64,000 bases of DNA from Pseudomonas putida (GCF_026625125.1 NZ_CP113097.1:3286001-3350000); one strand, 5' to 3'; positions 42,506 through 51,721 are shown, counted from the stretch's first letter. Notes: a model not told the origin generated them from the letters alone. Program-made: numbers and translations.

Positions 42506-44923
42506 ATGAACGAAACACCGCGCGCCTCTGGCGTCACAAACATCATCCTGGTCGGCTTGGGCGTGATCATCGCCCTGCTCGGCCTCCTCCTGGCTGCCGG
42601 CGGCGTCAAGCTCGCGGGCCTTGGCGGCTCCTGGTACTTCCTGATCGGCGGCCTGGCCATGGCCATCGCCGGTGTACTCATTGCCCGGCGCAAGAAAGCC
42701 GGTGCCTGGCTGTACGCCGTCTTCCTGGTCGGCACCGCACTGTGGGCGCTGATTGATGCCGGCCTGGTGTTCTGGCCGCTGTTCTCGCGCCTGTTCATGT
42801 TCGGTGCGATCGGCTTGGTGGTGGCGCTCGTCTACCCACAGCTGGTACGTGCCAATGGCGGTAGCACCGGCCGTGGTGCCTACGGCATCGCCGGCGTGCT
42901 GGCCGTGGTGCTGGTGATCGCTGTGGGCAACATGTTCGTTGCCCATCCAAGCGTCGCACCCACCGGCAAAGGCCCGGGCATGACCCCGGTCGAAGCCGGC
43001 AAGGAGCAAAAGGACTGGGCTCACTATGGCAATACCGAAGGTGGCAGCCGCTTCGCTGCACTGGACCAGATCAACCGCGACAACGTCGACAAGCTCAAGG
43101 TCGCCTGGACCTACCGCACCGGTGACGTCGCCGTCAGCGACGGCAACGGTGCCGAAGACCAGCTGACCCTCTTGCAGGTTGGCAACAAGGTGTTCATCTG
43201 CACCCCGCACAACAACCTGATCGCCCTGGATGCCGACACCGGCAAAGAGCTGTGGAAGAATGAGATCAACGCCCAGTCCAAGGTCTGGCAACGTTGCCGT
43301 GGCATGGCCTACTTCGACGCCACCGCGCCGCTCGCCCAGCCGACCCAGCCAAACAGCTCGCCGATCACCGTCGGTAGCGTCCCGGCTGGCGCCAACTGCC
43401 AGCGCCGCCTGCTGACCAACACCATCGACGGCCGACTGATCGCGGTCGACGCCGACACCGGTGAGTTCTGCCAAGGCTTCGGCAACAACGGCCAGGTCAA
43501 CCTCATGGCTGGCCTGGGTGACGTGCCGGACTCCTACTACCAGCTGTCGTCCGCACCGCTGATGGCCGGTACCACTGTGGTGGTAGGCGGCCGTGTCGCC
43601 GACAACGTCCAGACCGACATGCCAGGTGGCGTGATCCGTGGTTTCGACGTGTTCACCGGCGCCATGCGCTGGGCGTTCGACCCGGGCAACCCGCAAGACC
43701 GCAACGCGCCGGCTGACGGCAGCACCTATGTGCGCAGCACTCCGAACAGCTGGGCACCGATGTCCTACGACCCGGCGATGAACACCGTGTTCCTGCCGAT
43801 GGGCTCGTCGTCCACCGACATCTACGGTGTCGAACGCAGCAAGCTGGACCACACCTACGGCGCTTCGGTGCTGGCCCTGGACGCCACCACCGGTAACGAG
43901 AAGTGGGTGTTCCAGACCGTGCACAACGACCTGTGGGACTTCGACCTGCCGATGCAGCCAAGCCTGATCGACTTCACCAAGGACGACGGCAAGTCGGTGC
44001 CTGCGGTGGTGATCGGCACCAAGGCCGGCCAGATCTACGTGCTCGACCGCGCCACCGGCAAGCCGCTGACCCAGGTTGACGAAGTTCCGGTCAAGCCGAG
44101 CAACATCCCGAACGAGCCTTACTCCCCAACCCAGCCAAAATCGGTTGGCATGCCGCAGATCGGCGCGCAGACCCTGACCGAGTCGGACATGTGGGGCGCG
44201 ACGCCCTATGACCAGCTGCTGTGCCGCATCGACTTCAAGAAGATGCGTTATGACGGCCTGTACACCGCGCCGGGCACCGACCTGTCGCTGAGCTTCCCCG
44301 GTTCGCTGGGTGGCATGAACTGGGGCAGCATTTCCACCGACCCGGTGCATGGTTTCATCTTCGTCAACGACATGCGCCTGGGCCTGTGGATCCAGATGAT
44401 CCCGTCGCAGAACAAAGGCGCGGCCGCTGGTGGTGGTGAAGCGCTGAACACCGGCATGGGCGCCGTACCGCTCAAGGGCACCCCTTATGCGGTGAACAAG
44501 AACCGCTTCCTGTCGGTCGCCGGTATCCCTTGCCAGGCGCCACCGTTCGGCACCCTGACCGCCATCGACATGAAGACCCGCCAGGTGGCCTGGCAGGTAC
44601 CGGTAGGCACCGTTGAAGATACCGGCCCGCTGGGTATCCGCATGCACCTGCCGATCAAGATCGGCCTGCCGACCCTGGGCGGCACCCTGTCGACCCAAGG
44701 CGGCCTGGTATTCATCGCCGGCACCCAGGACTTCTACCTGCGCGCCTATGACAGCAGCAACGGTAACGAGATCTGGAAGGCCCGCCTGCCAGTCGGCAGC
44801 CAGGGTGGCCCGATGACCTATGTCTCGCCCAAGACTGGCAAGCAGTACGTGGTGGTCACTGCCGGTGGCGCCCGTCAGTCGACTGACCGTGGCGACTACG
44901 TGATTTCTTACGCCCTGCCGTAA
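42506..44923 (+). CDS. gcd: Membrane-bound PQQ-dependent glucose dehydrogenase
   Basis: This 805-residue enzyme oxidises glucose to gluconolactone in the periplasm and passes electrons to ubiquinone. Five membrane helices fill residues 10-145, followed by the eight-bladed quinoprotein domain. Landmarks include DWAHYGNTEGGSRFA, the tryptophan-docking repeats (LDADTGKELWKNEI, LDATTGNEKWVFQ), HNDLWDFDLP, which carries a catalytic aspartate, and GGPMTYVSPKTGKQYVV near the end. Close relatives act on quinate or shikimate, and these cannot be excluded by motif alone. The OprB-type sugar porin encoded next supports glucose. PQQ synthesis genes are not in the window. No strong ribosome-binding site precedes the ATG. 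Confidence 0.83.
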   Translation: MNETPRASGVTNIILVGLGVIIALLGLLLAAGGVKLAGLGGSWYFLIGGLAMAIAGVLIARRKKAGAWLYAVFLVGTALWALIDAGLVFWPLFSRLFMFGAIGLVVALVYPQLVRANGGSTGRGAYGIAGVLAVVLVIAVGNMFVAHPSVAPTGKGPGMTPVEAGKEQKDWAHYGNTEGGSRFAALDQINRDNVDKLKVAWTYRTGDVAVSDGNGAEDQLTLLQVGNKVFICTPHNNLIALDADTGKELWKNEINAQSKVWQRCRGMAYFDATAPLAQPTQPNSSPITVGSVPAGANCQRRLLTNTIDGRLIAVDADTGEFCQGFGNNGQVNLMAGLGDVPDSYYQLSSAPLMAGTTVVVGGRVADNVQTDMPGGVIRGFDVFTGAMRWAFDPGNPQDRNAPADGSTYVRSTPNSWAPMSYDPAMNTVFLPMGSSSTDIYGVERSKLDHTYGASVLALDATTGNEKWVFQTVHNDLWDFDLPMQPSLIDFTKDDGKSVPAVVIGTKAGQIYVLDRATGKPLTQVDEVPVKPSNIPNEPYSPTQPKSVGMPQIGAQTLTESDMWGATPYDQLLCRIDFKKMRYDGLYTAPGTDLSLSFPGSLGGMNWGSISTDPVHGFIFVNDMRLGLWIQMIPSQNKGAAAGGGEALNTGMGAVPLKGTPYAVNKNRFLSVAGIPCQAPPFGTLTAIDMKTRQVAWQVPVGTVEDTGPLGIRMHLPIKIGLPTLGGTLSTQGGLVFIAGTQDFYLRAYDSSNGNEIWKARLPVGSQGGPMTYVSPKTGKQYVVVTAGGARQSTDRGDYVISYALP

Positions 44924-44936
44924 TCCGCGTCGCCTT

Positions 44937-45003
44937 CATCGCCGGCAAGCCGGCTGCCCCAGGTTCGTAGCAAGCGCCTGGGCCAGCCGGCTTGCGGGTG
45001 ATG
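44937..45003. repeat. REP-like inverted repeat between gcd and oprB
   Basis: CATCGCCGGCAAGCCGGCT (44937-44955) faces AGCCGGCTTGCGGGTGATG (44985-45003) with two mismatches, and inner CCCAGG/CCTGGG pairs extend the stem. The core GCCGGCAAGCCGGC is typical of the dispersed extragenic repeats of P. putida-type genomes. It may stabilise or partly end the upstream transcript. Confidence 0.7.
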
Positions 45004-45034
45004 AGCCCCTGAAAGATCAAATCGAGACCCAGCA

Positions 45035-46303
45035 ATGCCATCCGCTATTCGCATCACCGCCCCCCTTCTGCTGGCCCTGGCCAGCACCGCCGCCCTGGCC
45101 GACGGCGACCTGCTGACCCGCAGCACCATGACCGGAGACTGGGGCGGCCTGCGCCACCAGCTTGAAGAAGACGGCATCAAGGTCACTGGCGACTACAGCG
45201 GTGAGACCGCCTACAACGCCCACGGTGGCCTGCACCGCTCGGCGCGCTATTCGCAGAACCTCAAGTTCGGCGTGCAGTTCGACCTGTCGAAACTGTATGG
45301 CCTGGACAACGGCGGCAAGGTCCAGCTGACCATCAACGACCGTCGCGGCAACAGCGCCTCGGAAGACCTGGTGGGCAACCGTCTGCCGATCCAGGAAAAC
45401 TACGGTGGCCTGTACACCCGCCTGACCGAGCTGAGCTACGAGCGCACCCTGTTCACCCCGGCGCTCAACGTCAAGCTCGGCTACATGGCCATGGGCAACG
45501 ACCTCGGCGGCCTGGACAGTGGCATCCTGTGCAACTTCATGAACGCCGGCTTCTGCGGCCACCCGCTGAACATGTCCGGTGGCAGCGGCTGGGCCAACTA
45601 CCCCAACGCCCACCTGGGCGTGCGTGTGAAGTACGACCTGTCGCCGGCGTGGCAGTTGCGCGTGGCGGCGTTCAACGTCGACCCCGAAAGCAATGGCAAC
45701 TCCAGCCGCGCCTGGCACCTGGGGCCCAAGCACACCACAGGCACCGTGGTGCCGGTCGAGCTGATCTACAAGCTGCAGGGTGAACTGCCGGGTGAATACA
45801 AGCTGGGCTACTACTACGACAGCTCTGACGTCAAACGCATTGGCAGCGACGACGAGGTGTCCGGCCGTGGTGGCCATTACCTGCTGATCGACCAGGCAGT
45901 GTGGAACGATGCCGGTTCGCCGGGCCGCAGCCTGCATGCCTTCGGCCAGTACTCGGCGTCGAGCAAGGCAGCCTCGCCATTCACCAAGTGGTATGGCGCC
46001 GGTGTGGTGCTGTACAAACCGTTCGAAGGCCGCCCGCGTGACACTGTGGCGCTGGGTTATGGCCGCGCCGTGCCGAACCCGCGCAGCCGTGACGTACTGG
46101 AAGATGCCGCCTTCGATGCCGGGCAACAGTTCCCCGACATCGACAGCGCCGAGCAGTTGATCGAACTGAGCTATGGCTACCAGGCGACGCCGTGGCTGAA
46201 CCTGCGTCCGGATGTGCAATACATCATCGAACCGGGTGCTTTCTCCGGTCAGGACATCGACAACGCGCTGGTGGTGGGCCTGCAGGTCAAAGCGACCTTC
46301 TGA
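45035..46303 (+). CDS. oprB: Carbohydrate-selective porin OprB
   Basis: This 422-residue outer-membrane protein has a signal peptide (APLLLALASTAALA, cleavage near 22) and the OprB family start of mature sequence TRSTMTGDWGGLRHQL. The remainder is a series of amphipathic strands ending in VVGLQVKATF, with the usual C-terminal phenylalanine. OprB forms a 16-stranded channel for glucose and related sugars. It lies 111 bases after gcd, separated by a REP-like hairpin, and would bring glucose to the periplasmic dehydrogenase. The cysteine pair ILCNFMNAGFCGHP near residue 168 is a recurrent loop in this family. A terminator follows. Confidence 0.93.
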   Translation: MPSAIRITAPLLLALASTAALADGDLLTRSTMTGDWGGLRHQLEEDGIKVTGDYSGETAYNAHGGLHRSARYSQNLKFGVQFDLSKLYGLDNGGKVQLTINDRRGNSASEDLVGNRLPIQENYGGLYTRLTELSYERTLFTPALNVKLGYMAMGNDLGGLDSGILCNFMNAGFCGHPLNMSGGSGWANYPNAHLGVRVKYDLSPAWQLRVAAFNVDPESNGNSSRAWHLGPKHTTGTVVPVELIYKLQGELPGEYKLGYYYDSSDVKRIGSDDEVSGRGGHYLLIDQAVWNDAGSPGRSLHAFGQYSASSKAASPFTKWYGAGVVLYKPFEGRPRDTVALGYGRAVPNPRSRDVLEDAAFDAGQQFPDIDSAEQLIELSYGYQATPWLNLRPDVQYIIEPGAFSGQDIDNALVVGLQVKATF

Positions 46304-46311
46304 CCCCCCCG

Positions 46312-46335
46312 GGGGCCGCTGTGCGGCCCCTTTTT
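46312..46335 (+). terminator. Rho-independent terminator after oprB
   Basis: GGGGCCGC (46312-46319), a TGT loop and GCGGCCCC (46323-46330) are followed by five T residues. The end touches the stop codon of the convergent deacylase gene, so it may serve both directions. Confidence 0.9.
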
Positions 46336-47495
46336 CAATCCTGCCTGAGGTAATCCACCAGCCTCGACAGCATCGCATCACACCCCTGCAACTGTTCGAC
46401 ACTGACGAACTCGTCCGGTTTGTGCCCCTGTTCCATGCTCCCCGGGCCACACACCACGGTGGGGATGCCTGCCTGATCGAACAACCCGCCTTCGGTCCCG
46501 AACGCCACCGTGCCGAACTCATCCGAGCCACTGAGCAAGGCGACCAACCGCGCCGCCTCACTGTCGGCAGGCGTGGCCAGCCCCGGGTACGCACTCAACG
46601 GCTCCAGGCGAATGGCACTGGCGGCGCTCACGGTGCGCATGCGTGGCAACAGTTCGGCCTCGGCATAGGCCTGCAACTGATCGGCCACCGTCTGCGCTTC
46701 GAAGCCTGGCAAGGCGCGCACCTCGAAGTCGAAGGCACATTCCTCGGGCACGATATTCAGCGCCCTACCGCCCTTGATGGTGCCTGTCTGTACCGTCGAA
46801 AACGGCGGGTCGAAGCGCTTGTCGTGCTGGTCGGGCAGCGCCAGCGCGTCACCGATCTCGCCCAGTTTGCCGATCAACCTGGCGGCATACTCGATGGCAT
46901 TCACCCCATAGGGTGCATAGGCCGAATGGCACGCCGCGCCGTGCACCTGGCAGCGCATGGCCAGCTTGCCTTTGTGGCCGAGCACCGGTTTGAGCTCGGT
47001 CGGCTCGCCAATCAGGCAAAGCCGCGGCTTGTCAGGCCGCTGTTCGAGCGCCGCGAGCATCGAGCGCACCCCCAGGCAACCCACTTCCTCGTCATGGGAA
47101 AACGCCAGGTGCACCGGCATGCGCAGCGGCTTTGCAACGAATGCGGGCACCGCCGCCAACACCGAGGCAATGAAACCCTTCATGTCCGCGGTACCACGGC
47201 CATACAGGCGCCCATCGCGCTCACTCAAGGCAAACGGTTCGACCGTCCAGGCCTGGCCATCCACCGGCACGACATCGGTATGCCCGGACAGCACCACGCC
47301 GCCAACATCAGCCGGGCCGATGGTGGCGAACAGGTTGGCCTTGGTGCCTTCAGGGTTATGGAACAGTTCGCTGGCCACGCCCTGTTCGGCCAGGTAATCG
47401 CGGATGAAACCGATCAACTGCAGGTTGGAATCGCGGCTGACCGTGGCATAGCCGATCAGCCGGGCCAATAGCGCGCGGCTGCTGAACTCACTCAT
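46335..47495 (-). CDS. argE: ArgE-type M20 metallopeptidase (acetylornithine deacetylase family)
   Basis: This 386-residue enzyme belongs to the M20 family. Metal ligands and catalytic residues are visible: His in LSGHTDVVP, Asp in GRGTADMKGF, the catalytic/ligand pair in SHDEEVGC, the ligand in IGEPTELK, and the final His in EQGHKPDEF. The dimerisation domain is at about 175-285. ArgE removes acetyl from N-acetylornithine, but here the gene overlaps by eight bases with a DUF1028 gene and sits beside a monooxygenase and RidA. So a catabolic deacylase acting on another N-acyl amino compound is at least as likely; the name reflects family only. Confidence 0.85.
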   Translation of the reverse strand: MSEFSSRALLARLIGYATVSRDSNLQLIGFIRDYLAEQGVASELFHNPEGTKANLFATIGPADVGGVVLSGHTDVVPVDGQAWTVEPFALSERDGRLYGRGTADMKGFIASVLAAVPAFVAKPLRMPVHLAFSHDEEVGCLGVRSMLAALEQRPDKPRLCLIGEPTELKPVLGHKGKLAMRCQVHGAACHSAYAPYGVNAIEYAARLIGKLGEIGDALALPDQHDKRFDPPFSTVQTGTIKGGRALNIVPEECAFDFEVRALPGFEAQTVADQLQAYAEAELLPRMRTVSAASAIRLEPLSAYPGLATPADSEAARLVALLSGSDEFGTVAFGTEGGLFDQAGIPTVVCGPGSMEQGHKPDEFVSVEQLQGCDAMLSRLVDYLRQD

Positions 47496-48165
47496 CACCC
47501 GGCACCCCATAGCTCGGTGCAGTGGTGGGGTTCAGCGCGCGGGTAACGTAGTCCTGCATCTGCGGGCGGTACGCCTGCCACAAACCCTCGAGCACACCGA
47601 TCGGGTCTTCATCGGCCCAGTCCACGCGCAGGTCCACCAGCGGCCAGGTCAGCTCGCCGGCGATCTTCAGCGCCGCCGAGTGCACCGGGCCTGCCTCGCC
47701 CCCTGCCGCCATTGCCGCATGCATGGCCGCCAGCAGGCGATCGGCCAAGTGCCCGCCGGCCTGTTCGAAGGCTTGCACCATGGCTTCGATCACCTGTACC
47801 GAAGACAACAGGTTGCCAGCCGCCGCGCATTGCTCACCGGCCACCGCATTGTGCACACCCAACGCCTGCTTGCCGGTAAACAGCGCCACCTGGCCATTAC
47901 TGTCGATCACCGTGACCTGGCGGTACTCGCTCCAGCCATTGGCGCTGAGCACCTGGTCCAGCGCTGCAGCAGGCGGCAGCTGGCCCTGCTCCAAGGCATC
48001 GAGGATCTGCGGACCAAGCGCCGGCAAGGTGATGTTCTGGGTGGCAACGGCACCGACGCCTGCACGCACCCAAGGGCAACGCGCGCCGACGGCGATGCTC
48101 GACGAACTGATGGCGATACCGACCTGGCCGGTTTCCTGGCAGCGTCCGATGATGGAGAAGGTCAT
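47488..48165 (-). CDS. DUF1028 (Ntn-hydrolase-like) protein
   Basis: This 225-residue protein begins MTFSIIGRCQETGQVGIAIS, the typical start of the DUF1028 family, where the second residue after processing or nearby serine/threonine may act as a nucleophile in an Ntn-type fold. It continues with GVGAVATQNITLPALGPQIL and ending blocks LVDLRVDWADEDPIGVL. Proteins of this family often occur beside amidases, M20 deacylases and RidA in degradation clusters. CAGGAG lies seven bases before the ATG. It is the first gene of a two-gene operon with the M20 deacylase and is divergent from the monooxygenase. Its activity is not known from experiment as far as I recall. Confidence 0.82.
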   Translation of the reverse strand: MTFSIIGRCQETGQVGIAISSSSIAVGARCPWVRAGVGAVATQNITLPALGPQILDALEQGQLPPAAALDQVLSANGWSEYRQVTVIDSNGQVALFTGKQALGVHNAVAGEQCAAAGNLLSSVQVIEAMVQAFEQAGGHLADRLLAAMHAAMAAGGEAGPVHSAALKIAGELTWPLVDLRVDWADEDPIGVLEGLWQAYRPQMQDYVTRALNPTTAPSYGVPGDE

Positions 48166-48234
48166 GAAGTGGCTCCTGTTGTTCTGGGCGATTGCAGGCA
48201 TTCTGGGCAGAACCTTTTAGTGAGCGAAACCACC

Positions 48235-48261
48235 TTTTTCCTGTGCCTTGAGCAGGAAAAA
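48235..48261. promoter_or_regulatory. Palindrome in the divergent control region
   Basis: TTTTTCCTG (48235-48243) and CAGGAAAAA (48253-48261) form a perfect 9-bp inverted repeat with a 9-base gap. It lies in the 300-base gap between the DUF1028 and monooxygenase operons, close to the former. It may be an operator for the nearby LysR regulator. No gene is seen in the rest of this gap. Confidence 0.35.
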
Positions 48262-48468
48262 ACTAAGGCCGTGCCCAGCCCTGCAAACCCGCCTGAAAAC
48301 CCTCGCCAACTCCGCTGTAGCCCTTACGCATCAAGGCCTTCGCCGTTTTATCGGCAAGTACTCGTTAAATACTAATTTCGCGATTTTCCGTGCATCCCTA
48401 GTCTGGCCCCAGGTAACGGCGGTCCTCCAAACCGACCTGACAAAAACCGCCTGAACAAGGGCTCGGAC

Positions 48469-49788
48469 ATGACAATGAACACAATCGAAATCGACACCCT
48501 CGTCGTCGGCGCCGGCCAGGCCGGCGTGGCCATGAGCGAACATTTGAGCAAGCTCGGCGTGCCGCACCTGGTGCTGGAGCGCAAGCGTATCGCCGAGGCC
48601 TGGCGCACTGGCCGCTGGGATTCGCTGGTCGCCAATGGCCCGGTCTGGCACGACCGCTTCCCTGGCCTTGAATTCAACCTGGACCCCGACGCCTTCGCCG
48701 GCAAGGACCAGGTTGCCGACTACTTCGAGCAATACGTGCGCAAATACAACCTGCCGGTGCGCACCGGCATCGAAGTGAAGAAGGTGGTGCGCAATGCCGA
48801 CCGCCCAGGCTTCACCGTCGAGACCAATGAGGGGGTGATTCGCGCCAACCGTGTGGTGGCCGCCACCGGCCCGTTCCAGCGCCCGGTCATCCCGGCCATC
48901 GCGCCCAAGGACGAGCAGCTGCACCAGATCCACTCCGCCGCCTATTTCAACCCCGAGCAACTGCCTGAAGGCGCCGTGCTGGTGGTAGGTGCCGGCTCTT
49001 CCGGCGTGCAGATCGCCGAAGAGCTGATGCGCGCCGGGCGCCAGGTGTACCTGTCGGTCGGCGCCCACGATCGCCCGCCACGGGCGTATCGCAACCGTGA
49101 CTTCTGCTGGTGGCTGGGCGTGCTGGGCGAATGGGATGCGGAAATCGCCAAGCCGGGCCGCGAGCACGTGACCATCGCCGTCAGCGGCGCCCGGGGCGGC
49201 CACACCGTAGACTTCCGCGCCCTCGCACATCAGGGCATGACCCTGGTCGGCCTGACCCAATCGTTCGACAACGGTGTGGCACGCTTCCAGGAAAACCTGG
49301 CCGACAACATCCGCCGAGGCGACGAAAACTACCTGGCCCTGCTGGACGCTGCCGATGCCTATATCGAACGCAACGGCCTGGACCTGCCGCCAGAGCCTGA
49401 AGCACGCAAGCGCCTGCCGGACCCGGATTGCATCAGCAACCCGCTGCTGGCGTTGGACCTGGCCAAAGCCAATGTCACCAGCATCATCTGGGCCACCGGC
49501 TACGGCGTGGACTTCAGCTGGCTGCAGGTCGACACCTTCGACGCCAACGGCAAGCCCCAGCACCAGCGCGGCGTTTCCCGTGAACCGGGCGTGTACTTCC
49601 TCGGCCTGCCGTGGCTGTCGCGCCGTGGTTCCTCGTTCATCTGGGGCGTCTGGCACGATGCCAAGCACGTCGCCGGGCACATCGCCACCCAGCGAACTTA
49701 CCTGGCCTACCGCGACCGCGAACAGCGTGAAGCGGATGAGCAGCAACCTACCTCGATCAGCAACGTCAGCACCTTCGGAGCCCACTGA
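48469..49788 (+). CDS. Flavin-containing monooxygenase (CzcO/FMO-like)
   Basis: This 439-residue enzyme has the FAD-binding start TLVVGAGQAGVAMSEHL and a second dinucleotide-binding site VLVVGAGSSGVQIAEELM for NADPH, with VAATGPFQRPVIP and IIWATGYGVDFSWL as the ATG-type motifs. That is the group B flavoprotein monooxygenase layout, which oxygenates N- or S-containing substrates or ketones. Translation is coupled to the next gene by a TGATG overlap. With RidA, DUF1028, an M20 deacylase and LysR nearby, oxidation of an amine or N-heterocycle followed by hydrolysis is a reasonable guess. The substrate is unknown. The ATG at 48469 is used; a second ATG lies two codons on. Confidence 0.87.
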   Translation: MTMNTIEIDTLVVGAGQAGVAMSEHLSKLGVPHLVLERKRIAEAWRTGRWDSLVANGPVWHDRFPGLEFNLDPDAFAGKDQVADYFEQYVRKYNLPVRTGIEVKKVVRNADRPGFTVETNEGVIRANRVVAATGPFQRPVIPAIAPKDEQLHQIHSAAYFNPEQLPEGAVLVVGAGSSGVQIAEELMRAGRQVYLSVGAHDRPPRAYRNRDFCWWLGVLGEWDAEIAKPGREHVTIAVSGARGGHTVDFRALAHQGMTLVGLTQSFDNGVARFQENLADNIRRGDENYLALLDAADAYIERNGLDLPPEPEARKRLPDPDCISNPLLALDLAKANVTSIIWATGYGVDFSWLQVDTFDANGKPQHQRGVSREPGVYFLGLPWLSRRGSSFIWGVWHDAKHVAGHIATQRTYLAYRDREQREADEQQPTSISNVSTFGAH

Positions 49789-50204
49789 TGCCTACCCATA
49801 CCCGCATCCGCATGTTCAACACCAAGGCCACTTACCCTAACCAGACCCTGGACAACGACTTGTGCCAAGCCGTGCGCGCCGGCAACACCATCTATGTGCG
49901 CGGCCAGGTCGGTACCGATTTCGAGGGCCGCCTGGTAGGCCTGGGCGACCCTCGGGCGCAGGCTGAACAAGCGATGAAAAACGTCAAGCAACTGCTTGAA
50001 GAAGCAGGCTCCGACCTGTCGCACATCGTCAAGACCACCACCTACATCACCGACCCGCGCTTCCGTGAGCCGGTGTACAAAGAAGTGGGCAAGTGGCTCA
50101 AGGGCGTGTTCCCGATTTCCACCGGGCTGGTCGTGGCGGGCTTGGCGCAGCCTGAATGGCTGATGGAAATCGATGTGATCGCGGTAGTGCCGGATCAGGC
50201 TTGA
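49788..50204 (+). CDS. RidA-family deaminase
   Basis: This 138-residue protein belongs to the YjgF/RidA family, which hydrolyses reactive enamine/imine intermediates. Visible features are GNTIYVRGQVGTDFEGRLVG, the segment EQAMKNVKQLLEEAGSDLSH, ITDPRFREPVYKEVG with the conserved arginine, and the C-terminal MEIDVIAVVP. Its start overlaps the monooxygenase stop, so it likely removes an imine released in that reaction. Unlike housekeeping RidA, the internal sequence is that of the catabolic subgroups. A hairpin follows before the convergent LysR gene. Confidence 0.88.
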   Translation: MPTHTRIRMFNTKATYPNQTLDNDLCQAVRAGNTIYVRGQVGTDFEGRLVGLGDPRAQAEQAMKNVKQLLEEAGSDLSHIVKTTTYITDPRFREPVYKEVGKWLKGVFPISTGLVVAGLAQPEWLMEIDVIAVVPDQA

Positions 50205-50219
50205 CCGAGTGAGGTGGCT

Positions 50220-50236
50220 GGGGCGCGCCGCGCCCC
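50220..50236. terminator. Hairpin between convergent genes
   Basis: GGGGCGC, a GCC loop and GCGCCCC form a 7-bp GC stem between RidA and the LysR gene. There is no T run, so terminator function is uncertain. Confidence 0.4.
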
Positions 50237-50242
50237 GGTCAG

Positions 50243-51148
50243 CTACATCCTGCCCAGTTCCTCGCGGCAGAACTCCACGAACAATTGCGCCGGTTTGGTC
50301 AGCTGCACCCGCTTCAACCGCGCCGCTGCCAGCCCCGACAGCGCCACCGGCTCGACGATGTCCACCGTCACCAGCTTCTGCCCGTCATAGGTGCATTCAG
50401 AATGCGGCCGGGTCACCAGCAGCGAAAATCCGAACCCCTGCCCCACCATTCCCCGCACCATCTCGATCGACGGCGAACTGAAGACAATGTTCGGCGTCAG
50501 GCCCATCTTGTTGAACAGGCTGACGAAGTAGGTTCGGCTCGGTGCCACATCCAGCAGGATCATCGGCTCCGGGCACAAGTCACGCAGTGACACCTGCGAC
50601 TGGCCGGCAAAGCGGTGTTTTTCCGGCAGTAGCACGTAGGGCTTCTGAGGGGGCATCAGCGGCTCAGCCTCGATGGTGCCATCCAGGTCATGATCGTAGA
50701 GGAACGCCAGGTCGAAGGTACCCGCCGTCAGGCCTTGGATCAGTTCCTGCTGCTCGCCGTCGCGCAGGCGGATATCGACCCCCGGGTAGCGTTCGCGAAA
50801 CCCGGCGATCAGGCGTGGCAGGTACAACGGGGCCACGGTTTCGAAGCAGCCGATGTCGATCTGCCCGGCCACCGTATCGTTGTCGGCCAGCGCGTTCTGC
50901 TCGAACTCATGGGCCATCTGCAGCAATGATTTGGTCTTGGCGTAGAAGCGTTTGCCACTGGGGGTGAGCGAAACGCCCTGGGCGTGGTGGCGGATGAACA
51001 GCTGTACACCAAAGCTTTCCTCCAGGCTCTTGATCGCTGTGGAGATGGACGGCTGGGCGATGTACAGCTGGCGCGAGGCCTCGGCGACGCTGCCGGCCTC
51101 GACAGTGGTGACGAAGTATTTGAGTTGTCGCAGGGTATAGGAAGCCAC
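50243..51148 (-). CDS. LysR-family transcriptional regulator
   Basis: This 301-residue regulator has the N-terminal winged helix-turn-helix (LRQLKYFVTTVEAGSVAEAS, QPSISTAIKSLEE, HHAQGVSLTPSG) and a C-terminal effector-binding domain of periplasmic-binding-protein type. It would respond to a small molecule, probably a substrate or intermediate of the adjacent FMO/RidA/DUF1028/deacylase genes. The GTG at 51148 with GAGAGG five bases upstream is chosen; another GTG two codons earlier is too close to that site. It converges on RidA, and its control region faces the VOC gene at 51335. Confidence 0.9.
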   Translation of the reverse strand: MASYTLRQLKYFVTTVEAGSVAEASRQLYIAQPSISTAIKSLEESFGVQLFIRHHAQGVSLTPSGKRFYAKTKSLLQMAHEFEQNALADNDTVAGQIDIGCFETVAPLYLPRLIAGFRERYPGVDIRLRDGEQQELIQGLTAGTFDLAFLYDHDLDGTIEAEPLMPPQKPYVLLPEKHRFAGQSQVSLRDLCPEPMILLDVAPSRTYFVSLFNKMGLTPNIVFSSPSIEMVRGMVGQGFGFSLLVTRPHSECTYDGQKLVTVDIVEPVALSGLAAARLKRVQLTKPAQLFVEFCREELGRM

Positions 51149-51334
51149 AGGCACCTCTCTGGCGCCGGTGGGGGCGCCTTTGGAATTATCCTGCCACTTT
51201 ACCGCGCCGCCGCAGCCAAGGGCGCCCCGAGGGTGAAGGATTTGCCTATGCCTTGAACATATTCTCGCTCTGCCACGCCCGGCTGCAAAACGTCTTTACT
51301 GAAGGGTGAACAGCCACAGGAACGGTGTGAGCCT

Positions 51335-51721
51335 ATGAAAATCGTTGTCACCAGCATCCTCGTCGACGACCAGGCCAAGGCATTGGCGTTCTACCATTAC
51401 GTACTGGGGTTCGAGCCCAAGGACGACATCCCCATGGGCCAGCACCGCTGGCTCACCCTCACTTCACCCAACGAGCCCAACGGTGTTCAGCTGGTCCTGG
51501 AACCCGATGCCCACCCTGCGGCCAAGTCCTACAAGGCTGCGCTGCGCCAGGACGGTATTCCGGCAGCCTCGTTCGGCGTGCGCGACATTCAGGCCGAGTA
51601 CACGCGCCTGTGCAAGGCCGGGGTGAGGTTCACCAAACAACCCACCGACCTGGGCCCGGTCACCGTCGCGGTGTTCGACGATACCTGCGGCAACCTGATC
51701 CAGATCGCTCAAAAGCATTGA
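51335..51721 (+). CDS. VOC-family protein
   Basis: This 128-residue protein shows the two-module VOC fold: KIVVTSILVDDQAKALAFY at the start, HRWLTLTSPNEPNGVQLVLE, then VRDIQAEYTRLCKAGVRFT and VAVFDDTCGNLIQIAQK at the end. The final acidic position of the usual metal site (E/Q near the C-terminus) is a glutamine, and the first-strand ligand is not obvious, so metal binding is unsure. Relatives are glyoxalase/bleomycin-resistance-like proteins. It is probably monocistronic or cotranscribed with the next gene 76 bases downstream. Confidence 0.85.
   Translation: MKIVVTSILVDDQAKALAFYHYVLGFEPKDDIPMGQHRWLTLTSPNEPNGVQLVLEPDAHPAAKSYKAALRQDGIPAASFGVRDIQAEYTRLCKAGVRFTKQPTDLGPVTVAVFDDTCGNLIQIAQKH

Noticed and set aside
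42461..44698. Minus-strand frame of 745 residues over gcd
   Set aside because: Antisense shadow of the PQQ dehydrogenase, which has all expected motifs.
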